Positions 5,999 through 13,448 of a stretch of DNA of 34,409 nt are shown piece after piece. The DNA is from an uncultured Eubacteriales bacterium. GTDB taxonomy: Bacteria; Bacillota; Clostridia; Oscillospirales; Acutalibacteraceae. Location: contig CAKSQT010000012.1 of the NCBI GenBank assembly GCA_934486755.1, positions 1-34,409 on the forward strand. Direction: 5' to 3'. The notes below the pieces were generated by a model. That model did not search any database and was not told the DNA's origin. It saw nothing but the letters and a program-made list of their open reading frames with translations. The first letter of the stretch is position 1, and each line of letters opens with the position of its first letter. The translations under genes were made by a program, and so were the position numbers.

Positions 5999-7414
5999 TC
6001 ATGAAACCGTTTCAACCTTGATAAGGTTGGTGTTGCCCGATTTGCCGTTTGTCACGCCGCCTGTTATCACTATTTTATCGTCCTTTTTAAGTCCGAGCAT
6101 TGATTTTGTGATATTAAGCGCCGTGTAGAAAAGCACCTCGGTGGAGTTGAAGTTTTCGCACATAACGGGTATTACGCCCCACGAAAGAGCCAGCTTGCGC
6201 CAGGTCTTTTCGTTGGTGGTAAGACCGATAATGTCTGTCGGCGGACGGAAACGCGATACCATTCGCGCCGTCATTCCCGAAAGCGAGCAGACGGCTATCG
6301 CCTTTGCGTCAATATCTATCGCCATACCGCAGGTTGCGTGGGAAATTGCGTCAAGCGTGTTTCTTATCTTGAATTTTGCCGACAAAAAGCGTGTGGAATA
6401 GTGTATCTTGTTTTCGGTACATTCGGCAATTCTCGCCATAGTTTCGACCGAAAGCACAGGGTACTGCCCCGCGGCGGTCTCGCCCGAGAGCATAATCGCG
6501 CTTGTGCCGTCGTAAACGGCGTTGGCAACGTCGGAAATTTCTGCTCTTGTGGGTCTGGGATTATGAATCATAGATTCAAGCATTTCGGTTGCGGTTATCG
6601 CGCGCTTGCCGAGCAGACGGCAGGTGGTTATTATGTGCTTCTGAATTGCGGGAAGCTCCTCGAACGGAATTTCAACGCCCATATCGCCGCGCGCTACCAT
6701 AATGCCGTCACACTCGGCGCATATCTCCTCGATATTATCAACGCCCGAACGGTTTTCGATTTTGGCGATAAGCTCAATACCGTCGCCGCCGTTCGCTTTT
6801 AAAAATTCCTTGATGTCCACCAAATCCTGACGGCAGGAAACGAACGAACAGGCGATATAGTCAACGTCGTTTTCTATTCCGAAAAGAATATCCTTTTTGT
6901 CCTGCTCGCTTAAATACACCTGTTTAAGCGTTTTGTTCGGAAAGCTCATACTCTTGCGGTCGGAAAGCTCGCCGCCGATTATTACCTTACAGACGGTGTC
7001 GGTCTCGGTAAGCTCCTCAACCTCGAAAATCAGCAGTCCGTTATTAAGCAGAACCCTGTCGCCCTTTTGCAGATCGTGCGACAGATCCTTGTAGTTCACC
7101 GATACTTTTGTTTCATCGCCGACAATATCCTCGGCGGTGAAGGTAAATGTGTCGCCCTCTTTTAAGAACACCTTGCCGTCCTTAAACGTCTTGATTCTGT
7201 ATTCGGGACCCTTTGTGTCAAGCAGGATAGCAATAGGCAGATTCAGCTTTTTGCGCACCTTTTTTATTATTTCAATCCTTGACTTATGCTCCTCATACGT
7301 GCTGTGCGAGAAGTTCATACGCGCTACGTTCATACCCGCTTTGCACATTTCGGTTATTGTCTTTTCGTCGGAACAGGCAGGGCCTATCGTACACACTATT
7401 TTAGTTTTTCTCAT
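5999..7414 (-). CDS. pyk: Pyruvate kinase
   Basis: 471 residues, the usual length for a pyruvate kinase without the extra C-terminal PEP-utiliser domain found in Bacillus enzymes. It transfers phosphate from PEP to ADP in the last step of glycolysis. Visible features: KTKIVCTIGPA at the N-terminus, ARMNFSHS, LLDTKGPE, the catalytic LIAKIEN (Lys218, Glu220), DGIMVARGDMGVEIP (236-250), and the signature ITATEMLESMIHNPRPTRAE followed by SAIMLSGETA. A small oddity is NNGLL where most family members have DDG. The ATG overlaps the stop of the upstream HD gene by one base (TAATG), so the two are translationally coupled. Confidence 0.97.
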   Translation of the reverse strand: MRKTKIVCTIGPACSDEKTITEMCKAGMNVARMNFSHSTYEEHKSRIEIIKKVRKKLNLPIAILLDTKGPEYRIKTFKDGKVFLKEGDTFTFTAEDIVGDETKVSVNYKDLSHDLQKGDRVLLNNGLLIFEVEELTETDTVCKVIIGGELSDRKSMSFPNKTLKQVYLSEQDKKDILFGIENDVDYIACSFVSCRQDLVDIKEFLKANGGDGIELIAKIENRSGVDNIEEICAECDGIMVARGDMGVEIPFEELPAIQKHIITTCRLLGKRAITATEMLESMIHNPRPTRAEISDVANAVYDGTSAIMLSGETAAGQYPVLSVETMARIAECTENKIHYSTRFLSAKFKIRNTLDAISHATCGMAIDIDAKAIAVCSLSGMTARMVSRFRPPTDIIGLTTNEKTWRKLALSWGVIPVMCENFNSTEVLFYTALNITKSMLGLKKDDKIVITGGVTNGKSGNTNLIKVETVS

Positions 7415-8013
7415 TATTTGACCCTCCCTGTCAGATCGGCGGTTTCGCGTTCTGTCGCTTCCTCGGTATCGCGCATTGCTTCAAGCGTTATATTAAGCAG
7501 CTCGTCAAGCTCTATACCGAGCATTTCTGCACCTTTTGAGATAATTTCCCTTGAACAGCCAGCGGCGAACTTTTTGTCTTTAAATTTCTTTTTAAGGCTT
7601 TTAAGCTCCATATCCTGAACGCTCTTTGACGGGCGCATAAGCGCCGCCGCGCCGATAAGTCCCGTAAGCTCGTCGGTCGCAAAAAGCAGTTTTTCCATTT
7701 GGTGAACGGGTTCAACGTCCACCGTTATCCCGTATCCATGCGAGCATACGGCGTGTATCAGCTCGTCGGTCGCGCCAGCTTCGCTCAAAAGCTCGGGCGC
7801 CTTTATGCAGTGGGCGTCTGGATACTGCTCAAAATCAATGTCGTGCAAAAAACCGACAGTGCCCCAAAAGTCGGCGTCGTCGGCGTATCCGTATTTAACG
7901 GCAAGATTTTTCATTACATTGCCGACCGTAACGGCGTGCCATAAATGGAACGGCTCTTTATTATACTTTAAGAGCAATTCAACAGCCTGTTCATTGGTCA
8001 ATCCTGTATTCAT
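7414..8013 (-). CDS. HD-domain hydrolase
   Basis: About 199 residues. The N-terminal half is an HD fold: LWHAVTVGNVMKNLA (first His), GFLHDIDFEQYP (His-Asp pair) and a later CSHGYG and FATDELTGL (Asp). HD hydrolases use metal to split phosphoesters, often nucleotides; the subgroup here is commonly annotated as HDIG-type phosphohydrolase with unknown substrate. An ATG at 8031 is also in frame, but GGGGGAAG lies about nine bases before the ATG at 8013, so I chose the latter. It is the first gene of a two-gene operon with pyk. A link to glycolytic nucleotide balance is possible but unproven. Confidence 0.85.
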   Translation of the reverse strand: MNTGLTNEQAVELLLKYNKEPFHLWHAVTVGNVMKNLAVKYGYADDADFWGTVGFLHDIDFEQYPDAHCIKAPELLSEAGATDELIHAVCSHGYGITVDVEPVHQMEKLLFATDELTGLIGAAALMRPSKSVQDMELKSLKKKFKDKKFAAGCSREIISKGAEMLGIELDELLNITLEAMRDTEEATERETADLTGRVK

Positions 8014-8048
8014 TTTCAAATCTTCCCCCATTATAATTTACTTTCACT

Positions 8049-8077
8049 ATTCTACTACCGAAGGCAGAAAATTTCAA
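8049..8077 (-). promoter_or_regulatory. Promoter of the HD-pyk operon
   Basis: Minus strand TTGAAA (8077-8072), 17 bases, TAGAAT (8054-8049). It lies between the end of spoVT and the HD gene, so HD-pyk can be transcribed independently of spoVT. Confidence 0.6.
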
Positions 8078-8101
8078 GTATTTTAGGGAAAATTTTATTT
8101 T

Positions 8102-8638
8102 TTATCCTTCCATCTGCTTGCCGAGGAAAGCAGCCGCCACCGTTGCCAGCTTAATATCCGAGTCGGCGGCTGTCTTCGACCTCTCGCCCTCGGCAAAAAC
8201 CACGGCTCCGCAAACGTCGCCCGCGGACACTATCGGCACCGCGACGCATATCGGGTTTTTAACGCCCTCAACGGCGCATTTCCCGCCTTGGTCGGTGTTG
8301 ATTACGGTCTTGCGCGTTTCCATAATGTCTTCAAGCTCGGGCGTTACCCTGCGTTCAAGAACCTCTTTTTTGGAAATTCCCGCGGCGGCAACGCAGTGGT
8401 CGCGGTCGCATATCAGCACCGCAAGGTCGGTAGCCGATTCAAGCGCCTCGGAATACTGTGTGGCAAAGCCCGAAAGCTCGCCTATCGGCGAATATTTTTT
8501 AAAGATGACCTCGCCGCCCGCGTCGGTGTATATTTCCAGCGGCTCGCCCTCGCGGATACGCATAGTGCGGCGGATTTCTTTGGGTATTACAACTCTCCCG
8601 AGGTCATCTATTCTTCTAACGATTCCCGTTGCTTTCAT
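8102..8638 (-). CDS. spoVT: Stage V sporulation protein T (AbrB-family regulator)
   Basis: 178 residues, the same length as Bacillus SpoVT. Residues 1-50 are the swapped-hairpin AbrB/SpoVT DNA-binding domain (MKATGIVRRIDDLGRVVIPK, then EIRRTMRIREGEPLEIY). The rest is the GAF-like regulatory domain, with DRDHCVAAAGISKKEVLERR and NPICVAVPIVSAGDVCGAVV. In Bacillus and Clostridium SpoVT is made in the forespore under sigma-G and adjusts sigma-G-dependent genes; it therefore marks this organism as a spore-former. The ribosome binding site AAAGGGAG is part of a long inverted repeat (see 8649-8699), which could control translation. The neighbours do not form an obvious sporulation operon. Confidence 0.95.
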   Translation of the reverse strand: MKATGIVRRIDDLGRVVIPKEIRRTMRIREGEPLEIYTDAGGEVIFKKYSPIGELSGFATQYSEALESATDLAVLICDRDHCVAAAGISKKEVLERRVTPELEDIMETRKTVINTDQGGKCAVEGVKNPICVAVPIVSAGDVCGAVVFAEGERSKTAADSDIKLATVAAAFLGKQMEG

Positions 8639-8648
8639 AATATAAAAT

Positions 8649-8699
8649 CTCCCTTTATTTGCAAATTTTGTGCTTTACTATTCTTTGCAATAAAGGGAG
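8649..8699 (-). promoter_or_regulatory. Inverted repeat that pairs with the spoVT ribosome binding site
   Basis: On the minus strand CTCCCTTTATTGCAAA (8699-8684) is followed after 18 bases by TTTGCAAATAAAGGGAG (8665-8649), complementary over 16 bases with one bulged A. The second arm contains the spoVT Shine-Dalgarno AAAGGGAG, with the ATG ten bases on. The hairpin could hide the ribosome binding site, or act as a weak terminator of the upstream ECF gene (ATTTTATA follows). Confidence 0.6.
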
Positions 8700-8743
8700 A
8701 AGTATTCACATTAAGTTTTATAATTCGGATTTGTTGTTCAGTT

Positions 8744-9478
8744 TTATTTATTTAAAATTTTATTAAACGGTTTTTCAAGAGCCGAATAGAGAGCAACGCC
8801 GCCGATTATAGCTATTCCCGCGTTTATAAGGGTCGAAGCCTGCGTTAAAACGGCGCTTGTGAACGCCGCAGAAACGGTTGAGCCTGCGAGAGAGTAGGAA
8901 ACGACCTTCCAGAGCGTTTCACCTATAATATTAACGCCCATACCGCATACCGCGCCGACAATGGCGGAGGCGGTCTTCTGCGAAAATTTGTTTTTAAGCA
9001 GAGCGAACACTATGCAAAGCACACCTATTAAAAGGAAGATAGGCGCCAAAACCGCTCCCTTGCCCTTGTATGAGCCGTTTGCGGAAAAAACATATATAAC
9101 AAGCGATATGCTGATTGCGACCGACACGATACCAGAGGTTAAAAGCGCGGCAAACGGGAATTTCTTGCGTGAAACCAAGAACTTGAACACAAGACCTACC
9201 GTAAGACCGATAAGGAATTTAAGCAAAAACGTTTTGGGCGAAGAAGCGGCATGGCCGTTGAAAATATCGTAAAAGCCCATTCCTATCGAGCCTGCAAGTC
9301 CGCCTTGCCAGCCGCCGACGAACAGAGCGGCAAGAACGACTACCATATTTCCGAAATGAATATACATATCCGCAAACGGTATAAACAGAACCGAAAGCAC
9401 AATGTAGCTAAGCGCCGCGAAAACACCGATAAAGGTTATGTCAAGCAGTTTTTGATGTGTGGTTTTTTTAGTTTTCAT
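8744..9478 (-). CDS. ECF transporter S component, probable vitamin B6 (pyridoxine/pyridoxal) uptake
   Basis: 244 residues, with six to seven hydrophobic segments. The region FGNMVVVLAALFVGGWQGGL followed by AGSIGMGFYDIFNGHAAS is typical of ECF-type S components, the membrane proteins that bind a vitamin and dock on a shared EcfA-EcfA'-EcfT module. No ECF ATPase or T protein is in this window. The gene is divergent from a PdxR-like MocR regulator and shares its promoter region; in Firmicutes such pairing is used to predict B6 transporters (PdxU-type). The substrate is therefore an inference from the neighbour. Start ATG has AGGGGGAC upstream. Membrane segments are close-packed up to residue 235, leaving no room for extra domains. 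Confidence 0.82.
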   Translation of the reverse strand: MKTKKTTHQKLLDITFIGVFAALSYIVLSVLFIPFADMYIHFGNMVVVLAALFVGGWQGGLAGSIGMGFYDIFNGHAASSPKTFLLKFLIGLTVGLVFKFLVSRKKFPFAALLTSGIVSVAISISLVIYVFSANGSYKGKGAVLAPIFLLIGVLCIVFALLKNKFSQKTASAIVGAVCGMGVNIIGETLWKVVSYSLAGSTVSAAFTSAVLTQASTLINAGIAIIGGVALYSALEKPFNKILNK

Positions 9479-9490
9479 TTTTAGTCCCCC

Positions 9491-9575
9491 TTGAAACTTT
9501 AACTTTAATGTGCTATATTATAGCAGTAATGTGTCCTTTAATAAATATACAATTTCAATTATTTTTTAAAGGACA
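9491..9575. promoter_or_regulatory. Overlapping divergent promoters and regulator half-sites
   Basis: Plus promoter: TTGAAA (9491-9496), 17 bases, TATATT (9514-9519). Minus promoter: TATAAT (9522-9517) with a poor -35, so probably activated. The two -10 boxes share the palindrome TGCTATATTATAGCA (9511-9525). TGTCCTTTAA (9532-9541) and its complement TTAAAGGACA (9566-9575) form a 10-bp inverted repeat, downstream of the plus promoter and over the -35 side of the minus one. This fits a MocR protein that represses itself and activates the transporter. Confidence 0.6.
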
Positions 9576-9591
9576 GTTTGGAGGATTTGCA

Positions 9592-10950
9592 ATGCTGTTA
9601 GACTTTATGAACCCCAAAAACGGCGGCGTTATGTATAAGGATATATATTCCCAGTTAGTTGACGCGGTGAAAAGCGGAGCGCTTAAAAAGGGGGATAAAC
9701 TGCCGTCGATACGCGAGGCGGCGGCTCAGCTGGGGGTCAGCCGAACCACCGTTGAAAACGCCTATATGCGCCTGTGCATAGAGGGCATAGCCGAGAGCCG
9801 TCCGCAAAGGGGATATTTTATATGCGGAACCGATTTTGCCCCCGCCGAGAGCGGAAATATAAAAACGGAGGAATATAAGTACGATTTTTCATCGCAGAAA
9901 ATAGACCCCGAATCCGCCGACATTTCGCTGTGGCGCAAAACGGTAAGGCGCATACTCAACGATTCCGAACAGCTGGTGTCATACGGCGACCCACAGGGTG
10001 AGTATACGCTCAGGCAGGCGCTGTCGGAGTATTCATATAAGGCAAGGGGAGTGCGCGCTTCGGCCGAGTCGATAGTTATAGGCGCTGGCGTCGGTCCGCT
10101 TTTAAACATACTTTGCGGTATACTTAAAAAGGAAGCCCTTGTCGGTATGGAAAACGGTCTGTTTATGCAGGCTTTGCAAATATTCAGCGATTATTCGATA
10201 CCGTGCGCCGTGCCCGAATCGGACAGGAACGGAGCGGTCGTAAAAAGCCTTGCGGAAAACGGCGTAAACGTGCTGTTTCTCCAACCGTCGGCACTGCCTA
10301 AGGTCAGCGCGTCGGGAATTAACAGGCGCCGCGCCGAATTTTCACGCTGGGTGCGTGAAGGAAACGACCGATTGATAATAGAGGACGACTATAACGGCGA
10401 ATTGCGGTACACCGCGCGCAGTATATCTTCCTTTCAGGGAAAGGAACCTGAAAACACGGTTTATATAGGGAGCTTTTCAAAGCTGTTACTGCCGAGCGTG
10501 CGTATTGCGTATATGGTCTTGCCGCCGAGACTTTTAAGCGAATATAACAAAAGAAAAAAATACTATAACCAGACCTGCGGCAAGGCGGAGCAGTTGGCGC
10601 TGTGCGATTATATCGTCACGGGCGCGCTTGAAAAGCATCTTCGCAGACTGCGCAAGCTGTATAACGGCAAAAGCCGACTGTTGTGCGAAAGTCTTGAAAA
10701 AAAACTTGACTGCTTTTCTTCTTTAAATCTGTATGAAACCTCGCTTACGGTAGAGGTAAAAACCAAACTGAAAGCAGACAGCGAGGATATTTGCAAAACG
10801 GCTGAAAAATGCGGAATAAAGCTGATAAAATCTGAAAATTCGGGGTGCTTCCGTATGTGCTTCGGCGGTATTAAGACCGATTTGATACCGCCTGCGGTCG
10901 CCGCGTTAAATAATTGCTTAGGCAACGTCGGCGTGACAGGACTCGACTAA
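9592..10950 (+). CDS. MocR/PdxR-type regulator (GntR winged helix + PLP aminotransferase fold)
   Basis: 452 residues from the ATG at 9592, which has GGAGGA six bases upstream; in-frame codons before it have no such site. Residues about 12-80 are a GntR winged helix (MYKDIYSQLVDAVKSGALKK, LPSIREAAAQLGVSRTTVEN). The remainder is a fold-type I aminotransferase domain with IIEDDYNGEL (binds the PLP ring nitrogen) and GSFSKLLLPSVRIAYM, where Lys297 should bind PLP. MocR regulators sense PLP or amino compounds; PdxR controls B6 synthesis or uptake. The divergent ECF gene makes B6 uptake the likely target, but GABA/taurine-type MocR roles are not excluded. Confidence 0.88.
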   Translation: MLLDFMNPKNGGVMYKDIYSQLVDAVKSGALKKGDKLPSIREAAAQLGVSRTTVENAYMRLCIEGIAESRPQRGYFICGTDFAPAESGNIKTEEYKYDFSSQKIDPESADISLWRKTVRRILNDSEQLVSYGDPQGEYTLRQALSEYSYKARGVRASAESIVIGAGVGPLLNILCGILKKEALVGMENGLFMQALQIFSDYSIPCAVPESDRNGAVVKSLAENGVNVLFLQPSALPKVSASGINRRRAEFSRWVREGNDRLIIEDDYNGELRYTARSISSFQGKEPENTVYIGSFSKLLLPSVRIAYMVLPPRLLSEYNKRKKYYNQTCGKAEQLALCDYIVTGALEKHLRRLRKLYNGKSRLLCESLEKKLDCFSSLNLYETSLTVEVKTKLKADSEDICKTAEKCGIKLIKSENSGCFRMCFGGIKTDLIPPAVAALNNCLGNVGVTGLD

Positions 10951-10954
10951 GGTA

Positions 10955-10983
10955 TTGACATAGGATTTTGCAAGTGATATAAT
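10955..10983 (+). promoter_or_regulatory. Consensus promoter of the thiamine leader
   Basis: TTGACA (10955-10960), 17 bases, TATAAT (10978-10983): a perfect sigma-A consensus. Transcription would start near 10990, just before the riboswitch. Confidence 0.88.
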
Positions 10984-11009
10984 TCAGTTGCAATCAGCCT
11001 GATAAAAGG

Positions 11010-11107
11010 CTGACAAGGGAGCTTGATGAAACTCAGGCTGAGAGGAAGTCCGTTTTACTATGACTTCGACCTGTGACCTGATGCGGATAATGCCGCCGTA
11101 GGAATAA
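11010..11107 (+). promoter_or_regulatory. TPP riboswitch (THI element) aptamer
   Basis: The conserved core is present: GGCTGAGAGGAAGTC (CUGAGA at 11038-11043) and ACCTGATGCGGATAATGCC (from 11077), closing with GCCGTAGGAATA. AGCTTGA/TCAGGCT forms one stem and GAAGTC/GACTTC another. The P4/P5 arm carries GCGG/CCGC. TPP riboswitches bind thiamine pyrophosphate and switch off thiamine genes. It lies between a consensus promoter and thiT. A small hairpin, CAGCC/GGCTG, precedes it at 10993-11012. Confidence 0.93.
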
Positions 11108-11121
11108 TACAAAAAAGTATT

Positions 11122-11151
11122 GCCGCAGGTCGTATTGCCTACGGCTTTTTT
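11122..11151 (+). terminator. Riboswitch expression-platform terminator
   Basis: GCCGCAGG (11122-11129) pairs with CCTACGGC (11138-11145) with one mismatch, followed by six Ts. The aptamer's GCCGTAGG (11095-11102) can pair with the same CCTACGGC perfectly, so two structures compete. A further hairpin, TAGAACG-AAA-CGTTCTA, lies at 11151-11167. Confidence 0.75.
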
Positions 11152-11220
11152 AGAACGAAACGTTCTAAGGCTTTCCGCTCTGCACACGCAAAATCCTATG
11201 CGGCAGAATGGAGAATATTT

Positions 11221-11805
11221 ATGAAAAAACAAGGAACAATCTACAACATCACACTTTCGGCTGTTATGGTCGCCCTCGGCACCGCGCTGAGCTTCGTCAA
11301 GGTATGGGAAATGCCGCTCGGCGGCTCGGTCACGCTTTTGAGTATGCTGCCGATAGTTATGGTATCGTGTATGCTCGGCGTAAAGTGGGGGCTTGCTTCG
11401 TCCTTCGTTTATGCCGCTATTCAGCTGTTTGTTGACTTAGGAAAGGTGTTAAGCTGGGGTCTTACGCCTGCAATGCTTATCGGAACGCTTTTGTTCGATT
11501 ACATAATCGCTTTTACCGTTTTGGGTCTTGCGGGTCTTTTCGTTAAAAAGGGCTACTACGGCGTTCTCGGCGGTACGGCGTTGGCAATTTCTTTAAGGTT
11601 TGTAAGCCACTTTGTTTCGGGATATGTTATTTTCAGAAACCTTGAACAGTTCAGCATTTTCGGCAATATTTTCACTAATAAACCTTTCCTTTATTCTGTT
11701 GCATACAACGGTTTTTATATGTTGCCTGAATTGGTTTTAACCCTCATAGGAACAGCTATACTGTTTAAAAATAAAAAAATACGCTCGATTGCGTTCGGCG
11801 AGTAA
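11221..11805 (+). CDS. thiT: ECF transporter S component ThiT (thiamine)
   Basis: 194 residues with about six membrane helices. The ThiT hallmarks are present: MPLGGSVTLLSMLPIVMVSC near residues 31-50, VKWGLASSFVYAAIQL, and the C-terminal half with LFDYIIAFTVLGLAGLF and VSHFVSGYVIF. The protein binds thiamine in the membrane and is energised by a separate ECF module, not encoded here. The TPP riboswitch directly upstream supports the substrate. Ribosome binding site: GGAG in ATGGAGAATATTT, just before the ATG. Confidence is high because sequence and regulation agree. Confidence 0.95.
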   Translation: MKKQGTIYNITLSAVMVALGTALSFVKVWEMPLGGSVTLLSMLPIVMVSCMLGVKWGLASSFVYAAIQLFVDLGKVLSWGLTPAMLIGTLLFDYIIAFTVLGLAGLFVKKGYYGVLGGTALAISLRFVSHFVSGYVIFRNLEQFSIFGNIFTNKPFLYSVAYNGFYMLPELVLTLIGTAILFKNKKIRSIAFGE

Positions 11806-11838
11806 TTTGGACGCTTTCGGCGCGGGAACGGAGAAGTT

Positions 11839-12681
11839 ATGAAATATCAGAAAATTCACTTAAAAGAGCATTTCCCCTTTTTGGGCGAGAACGGCTGCGA
11901 CCCAACCGTTGAAACCTATCTTCCCTACAATATGACCGAAATGAACAGGCAGGACGAAAAACGCCCCTGTTTGGTCGTCTGCCCGGGCGGCGGTTATGGG
12001 TTTTGCTCCCAGCGCGAGTCGGAGCCGATAGCTTTGAATTTTCTGCCCAAGGGATATAACGTTTTTGTCATTACATACTCCTGCAATCCGAATAAGTTCC
12101 CTACTCAACTGCGCGAGGTCGCGGCGGTTATGGAGCTTATATATGCTCACGCCGACGAATGGAATTGCGATACCTCTAAAATTGCGATTATGGGCTTTTC
12201 GGCAGGTGGTCACCTTGCGGCGCACTATGCAAACGCTTATGACTGCCCCGAGGTAAGAGCGGTGTTCAAAAACAGCCGTCCCGTTCAGGCGTCGGTGCTG
12301 TGCTACCCCGTAATAACCGCCGACCCGAAGTATTCCCACAAAGGCTCGTTCGAGGTCATTACAGGCAAAACCGAATTCACTCAGGAGGATATTGACAAAT
12401 TCTCCTGCGACCGCCTTGTGAGCGACAAAACTCCGCCCGCGTTTATTTGGCACACCTCGGAGGATAACTGCGTACCCGTTGAAAACAGTCTGCTCTATGC
12501 CGCGGCGCTTTCAAAGCGCAATATAAAGTTCGATATGCGCATTTATTCGTTCGGCTGGCACGGGCTCTCAACGGTGGACGGTCAGACCTGCGACGATGTT
12601 GAACCGCAGTTTGCGGGCAATCACGCGTGGATCGCCGACGCGCAAAAGTGGCTTGCGATGACGTTGGGAACTAAATTTTAG
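11839..12681 (+). CDS. Alpha/beta hydrolase, esterase family
   Basis: 280 residues, cytoplasmic (no signal peptide). PGGGYGF near residue 50 is the oxyanion loop, GFSAGGHLAAHYA carries the nucleophile serine, HTSEDNCVPVENS offers the acid, and GWHGLS the histidine. This is the acetyl-esterase/BD-FAE-like group that removes acetyl or feruloyl groups from xylan or oligosaccharide fragments; the exact substrate is not known. It begins 33 bases after thiT with an ACGGAGA ribosome binding site and may be read through from it, though a thiamine link is unlikely. Its last codons (AAA TTT TAG) lie in a TTAGANN heptad repeat that starts the composite repeat element, so the element appears to supply the stop. 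Confidence 0.85.
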   Translation: MKYQKIHLKEHFPFLGENGCDPTVETYLPYNMTEMNRQDEKRPCLVVCPGGGYGFCSQRESEPIALNFLPKGYNVFVITYSCNPNKFPTQLREVAAVMELIYAHADEWNCDTSKIAIMGFSAGGHLAAHYANAYDCPEVRAVFKNSRPVQASVLCYPVITADPKYSHKGSFEVITGKTEFTQEDIDKFSCDRLVSDKTPPAFIWHTSEDNCVPVENSLLYAAALSKRNIKFDMRIYSFGWHGLSTVDGQTCDDVEPQFAGNHAWIADAQKWLAMTLGTKF

Positions 12682-12770
12682 ATATTAGACGGAAGTGCGC
12701 TTTGAACCTATGATAATTCGTAATGCGTAATTCGTAATGCGTAATTAATATATCAGTTTAATAGGATAAA
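12677..12770 (+). repeat. Left outer module of composite repeat element
   Basis: It begins with TTTAGATATTAGA at the esterase stop, continues with two perfect tandem copies of AATTCGTAATGCGT (12715-12742), and ends with GTTTAATAGGATAAA next to the MITE-like repeat. Nearly every block reappears in inverted order at 13658-13757, including TAGATATTAGA, ACCTAT-ATAAT, GCGTAATTAA and GTTTAA-GGATAA. Confidence 0.75.
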
Positions 12771-12872
12771 AAATTAGAGTTTAGCAAAGAAAAATAAGAA
12801 TTGATATACCTGCCTCCCTCGTCAGAGGGCGCCAACGGCATTTTCAATTTTATTTCTGCTAAACTCTAATTT
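12771..12872 (+). repeat. MITE-like repeat, short form (102 bp)
   Basis: The ends AAATTAGAGTTTAGC and GCTAAACTCTAATTT are exact 15-bp inverted repeats. The interior has CCCTCGTCAGAGGG, a hairpin, followed by CGCCAACGGCATTTTCAA. It reads like the 13449 copy with about 107 internal bases deleted between two GCxTCCCTC sequences. Confidence 0.8.
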
Positions 12873-12878
12873 ATATTA

Positions 12879-13187
12879 TTATTTTCCGTTAAGTTCCTTA
12901 GTTTTTCTTTCTATTTCTCTTGATATATTTATTCCCGCGATAAGACCCATTTGAAAATATATTTCGCTTGTAGTTTTTTCACGGATTGCCATTTCATAGG
13001 AAACGGCTTCCCGTTCCTTTTCATCTTCAAAATGTTCGTCTAAAAATTCTTCCGTTTGCTTTTCCATATTTCTTATAGCAGCAGCAAAATCTAAGTCCTT
13101 GCTTTCCACTACCGATTCACCGTATCCGATAAGATAATTACTTATCTCTAACAGCTTGCACCTTTTAATCATATTAGAAAATTCCAT
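12879..13187 (-). CDS. Small helical protein of unknown function
   Basis: 102 residues, charged and predicted mostly helical, with no membrane segment or signal peptide. Features: a long acidic helix (MEKQTEEFLDEHFEDEKERE) and a C-terminal EIYFQMGLIAGINISREIE. The pattern recalls small clostridial families such as DUF6809, but I cannot confirm this. It has a GTGAGGT ribosome binding site and a near-consensus promoter with an adjoining 21-bp palindrome (13269-13316). It sits alone between two MITE-like repeats inside the composite element, which may mean it is cargo. Confidence 0.7.
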   Translation of the reverse strand: MEFSNMIKRCKLLEISNYLIGYGESVVESKDLDFAAAIRNMEKQTEEFLDEHFEDEKEREAVSYEMAIREKTTSEIYFQMGLIAGINISREIERKTKELNGK

Positions 13188-13448
13188 ATTCTTTTACCTC
13201 ACTTATTATTTCTTAAAGTATCTTTTACTGTCCGACCGTATCTGACATAACATCACCGCCTCGAACTAATTATATATGCATTTTCGATAATTTTCAAGGT
13301 CCCACCTTGGGACCTTTTCACAAATTTCGTCTATTGTAATGATAAAACACGAAAAGCCACCTCATTTTTCGTGTATTATTTACGTTAAAACAACCTTTTA
13401 GAAATAATAATTGACGAGTATTTAAAAAATACCAAATAATATTATAAA
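13188..13448. other. Promoter region of the small gene, no further gene
   Basis: It holds the promoter and palindrome at 13269-13316, and a hairpin with arms ACACGAAAA (13347-13355) and TTTTCGTGT (13366-13374). I see no coding region. Confidence 0.5.
13269..13316 (-). promoter_or_regulatory. Promoter with adjoining palindromic operator candidate
   Basis: Minus strand TTGAAA (13297-13292), 17 bases, TATAAT (13274-13269). The palindrome AAGGTCCCA-CCT-TGGGACCTT (13296-13316) touches the -35 box from upstream. This suits a dimeric regulator of the 102-residue gene. Confidence 0.65.

Noticed and set aside
11860..12453. 197-codon open frame on the minus strand opposite the esterase
   Set aside because: No family features; the plus-strand frame has the complete hydrolase motifs and a good start.
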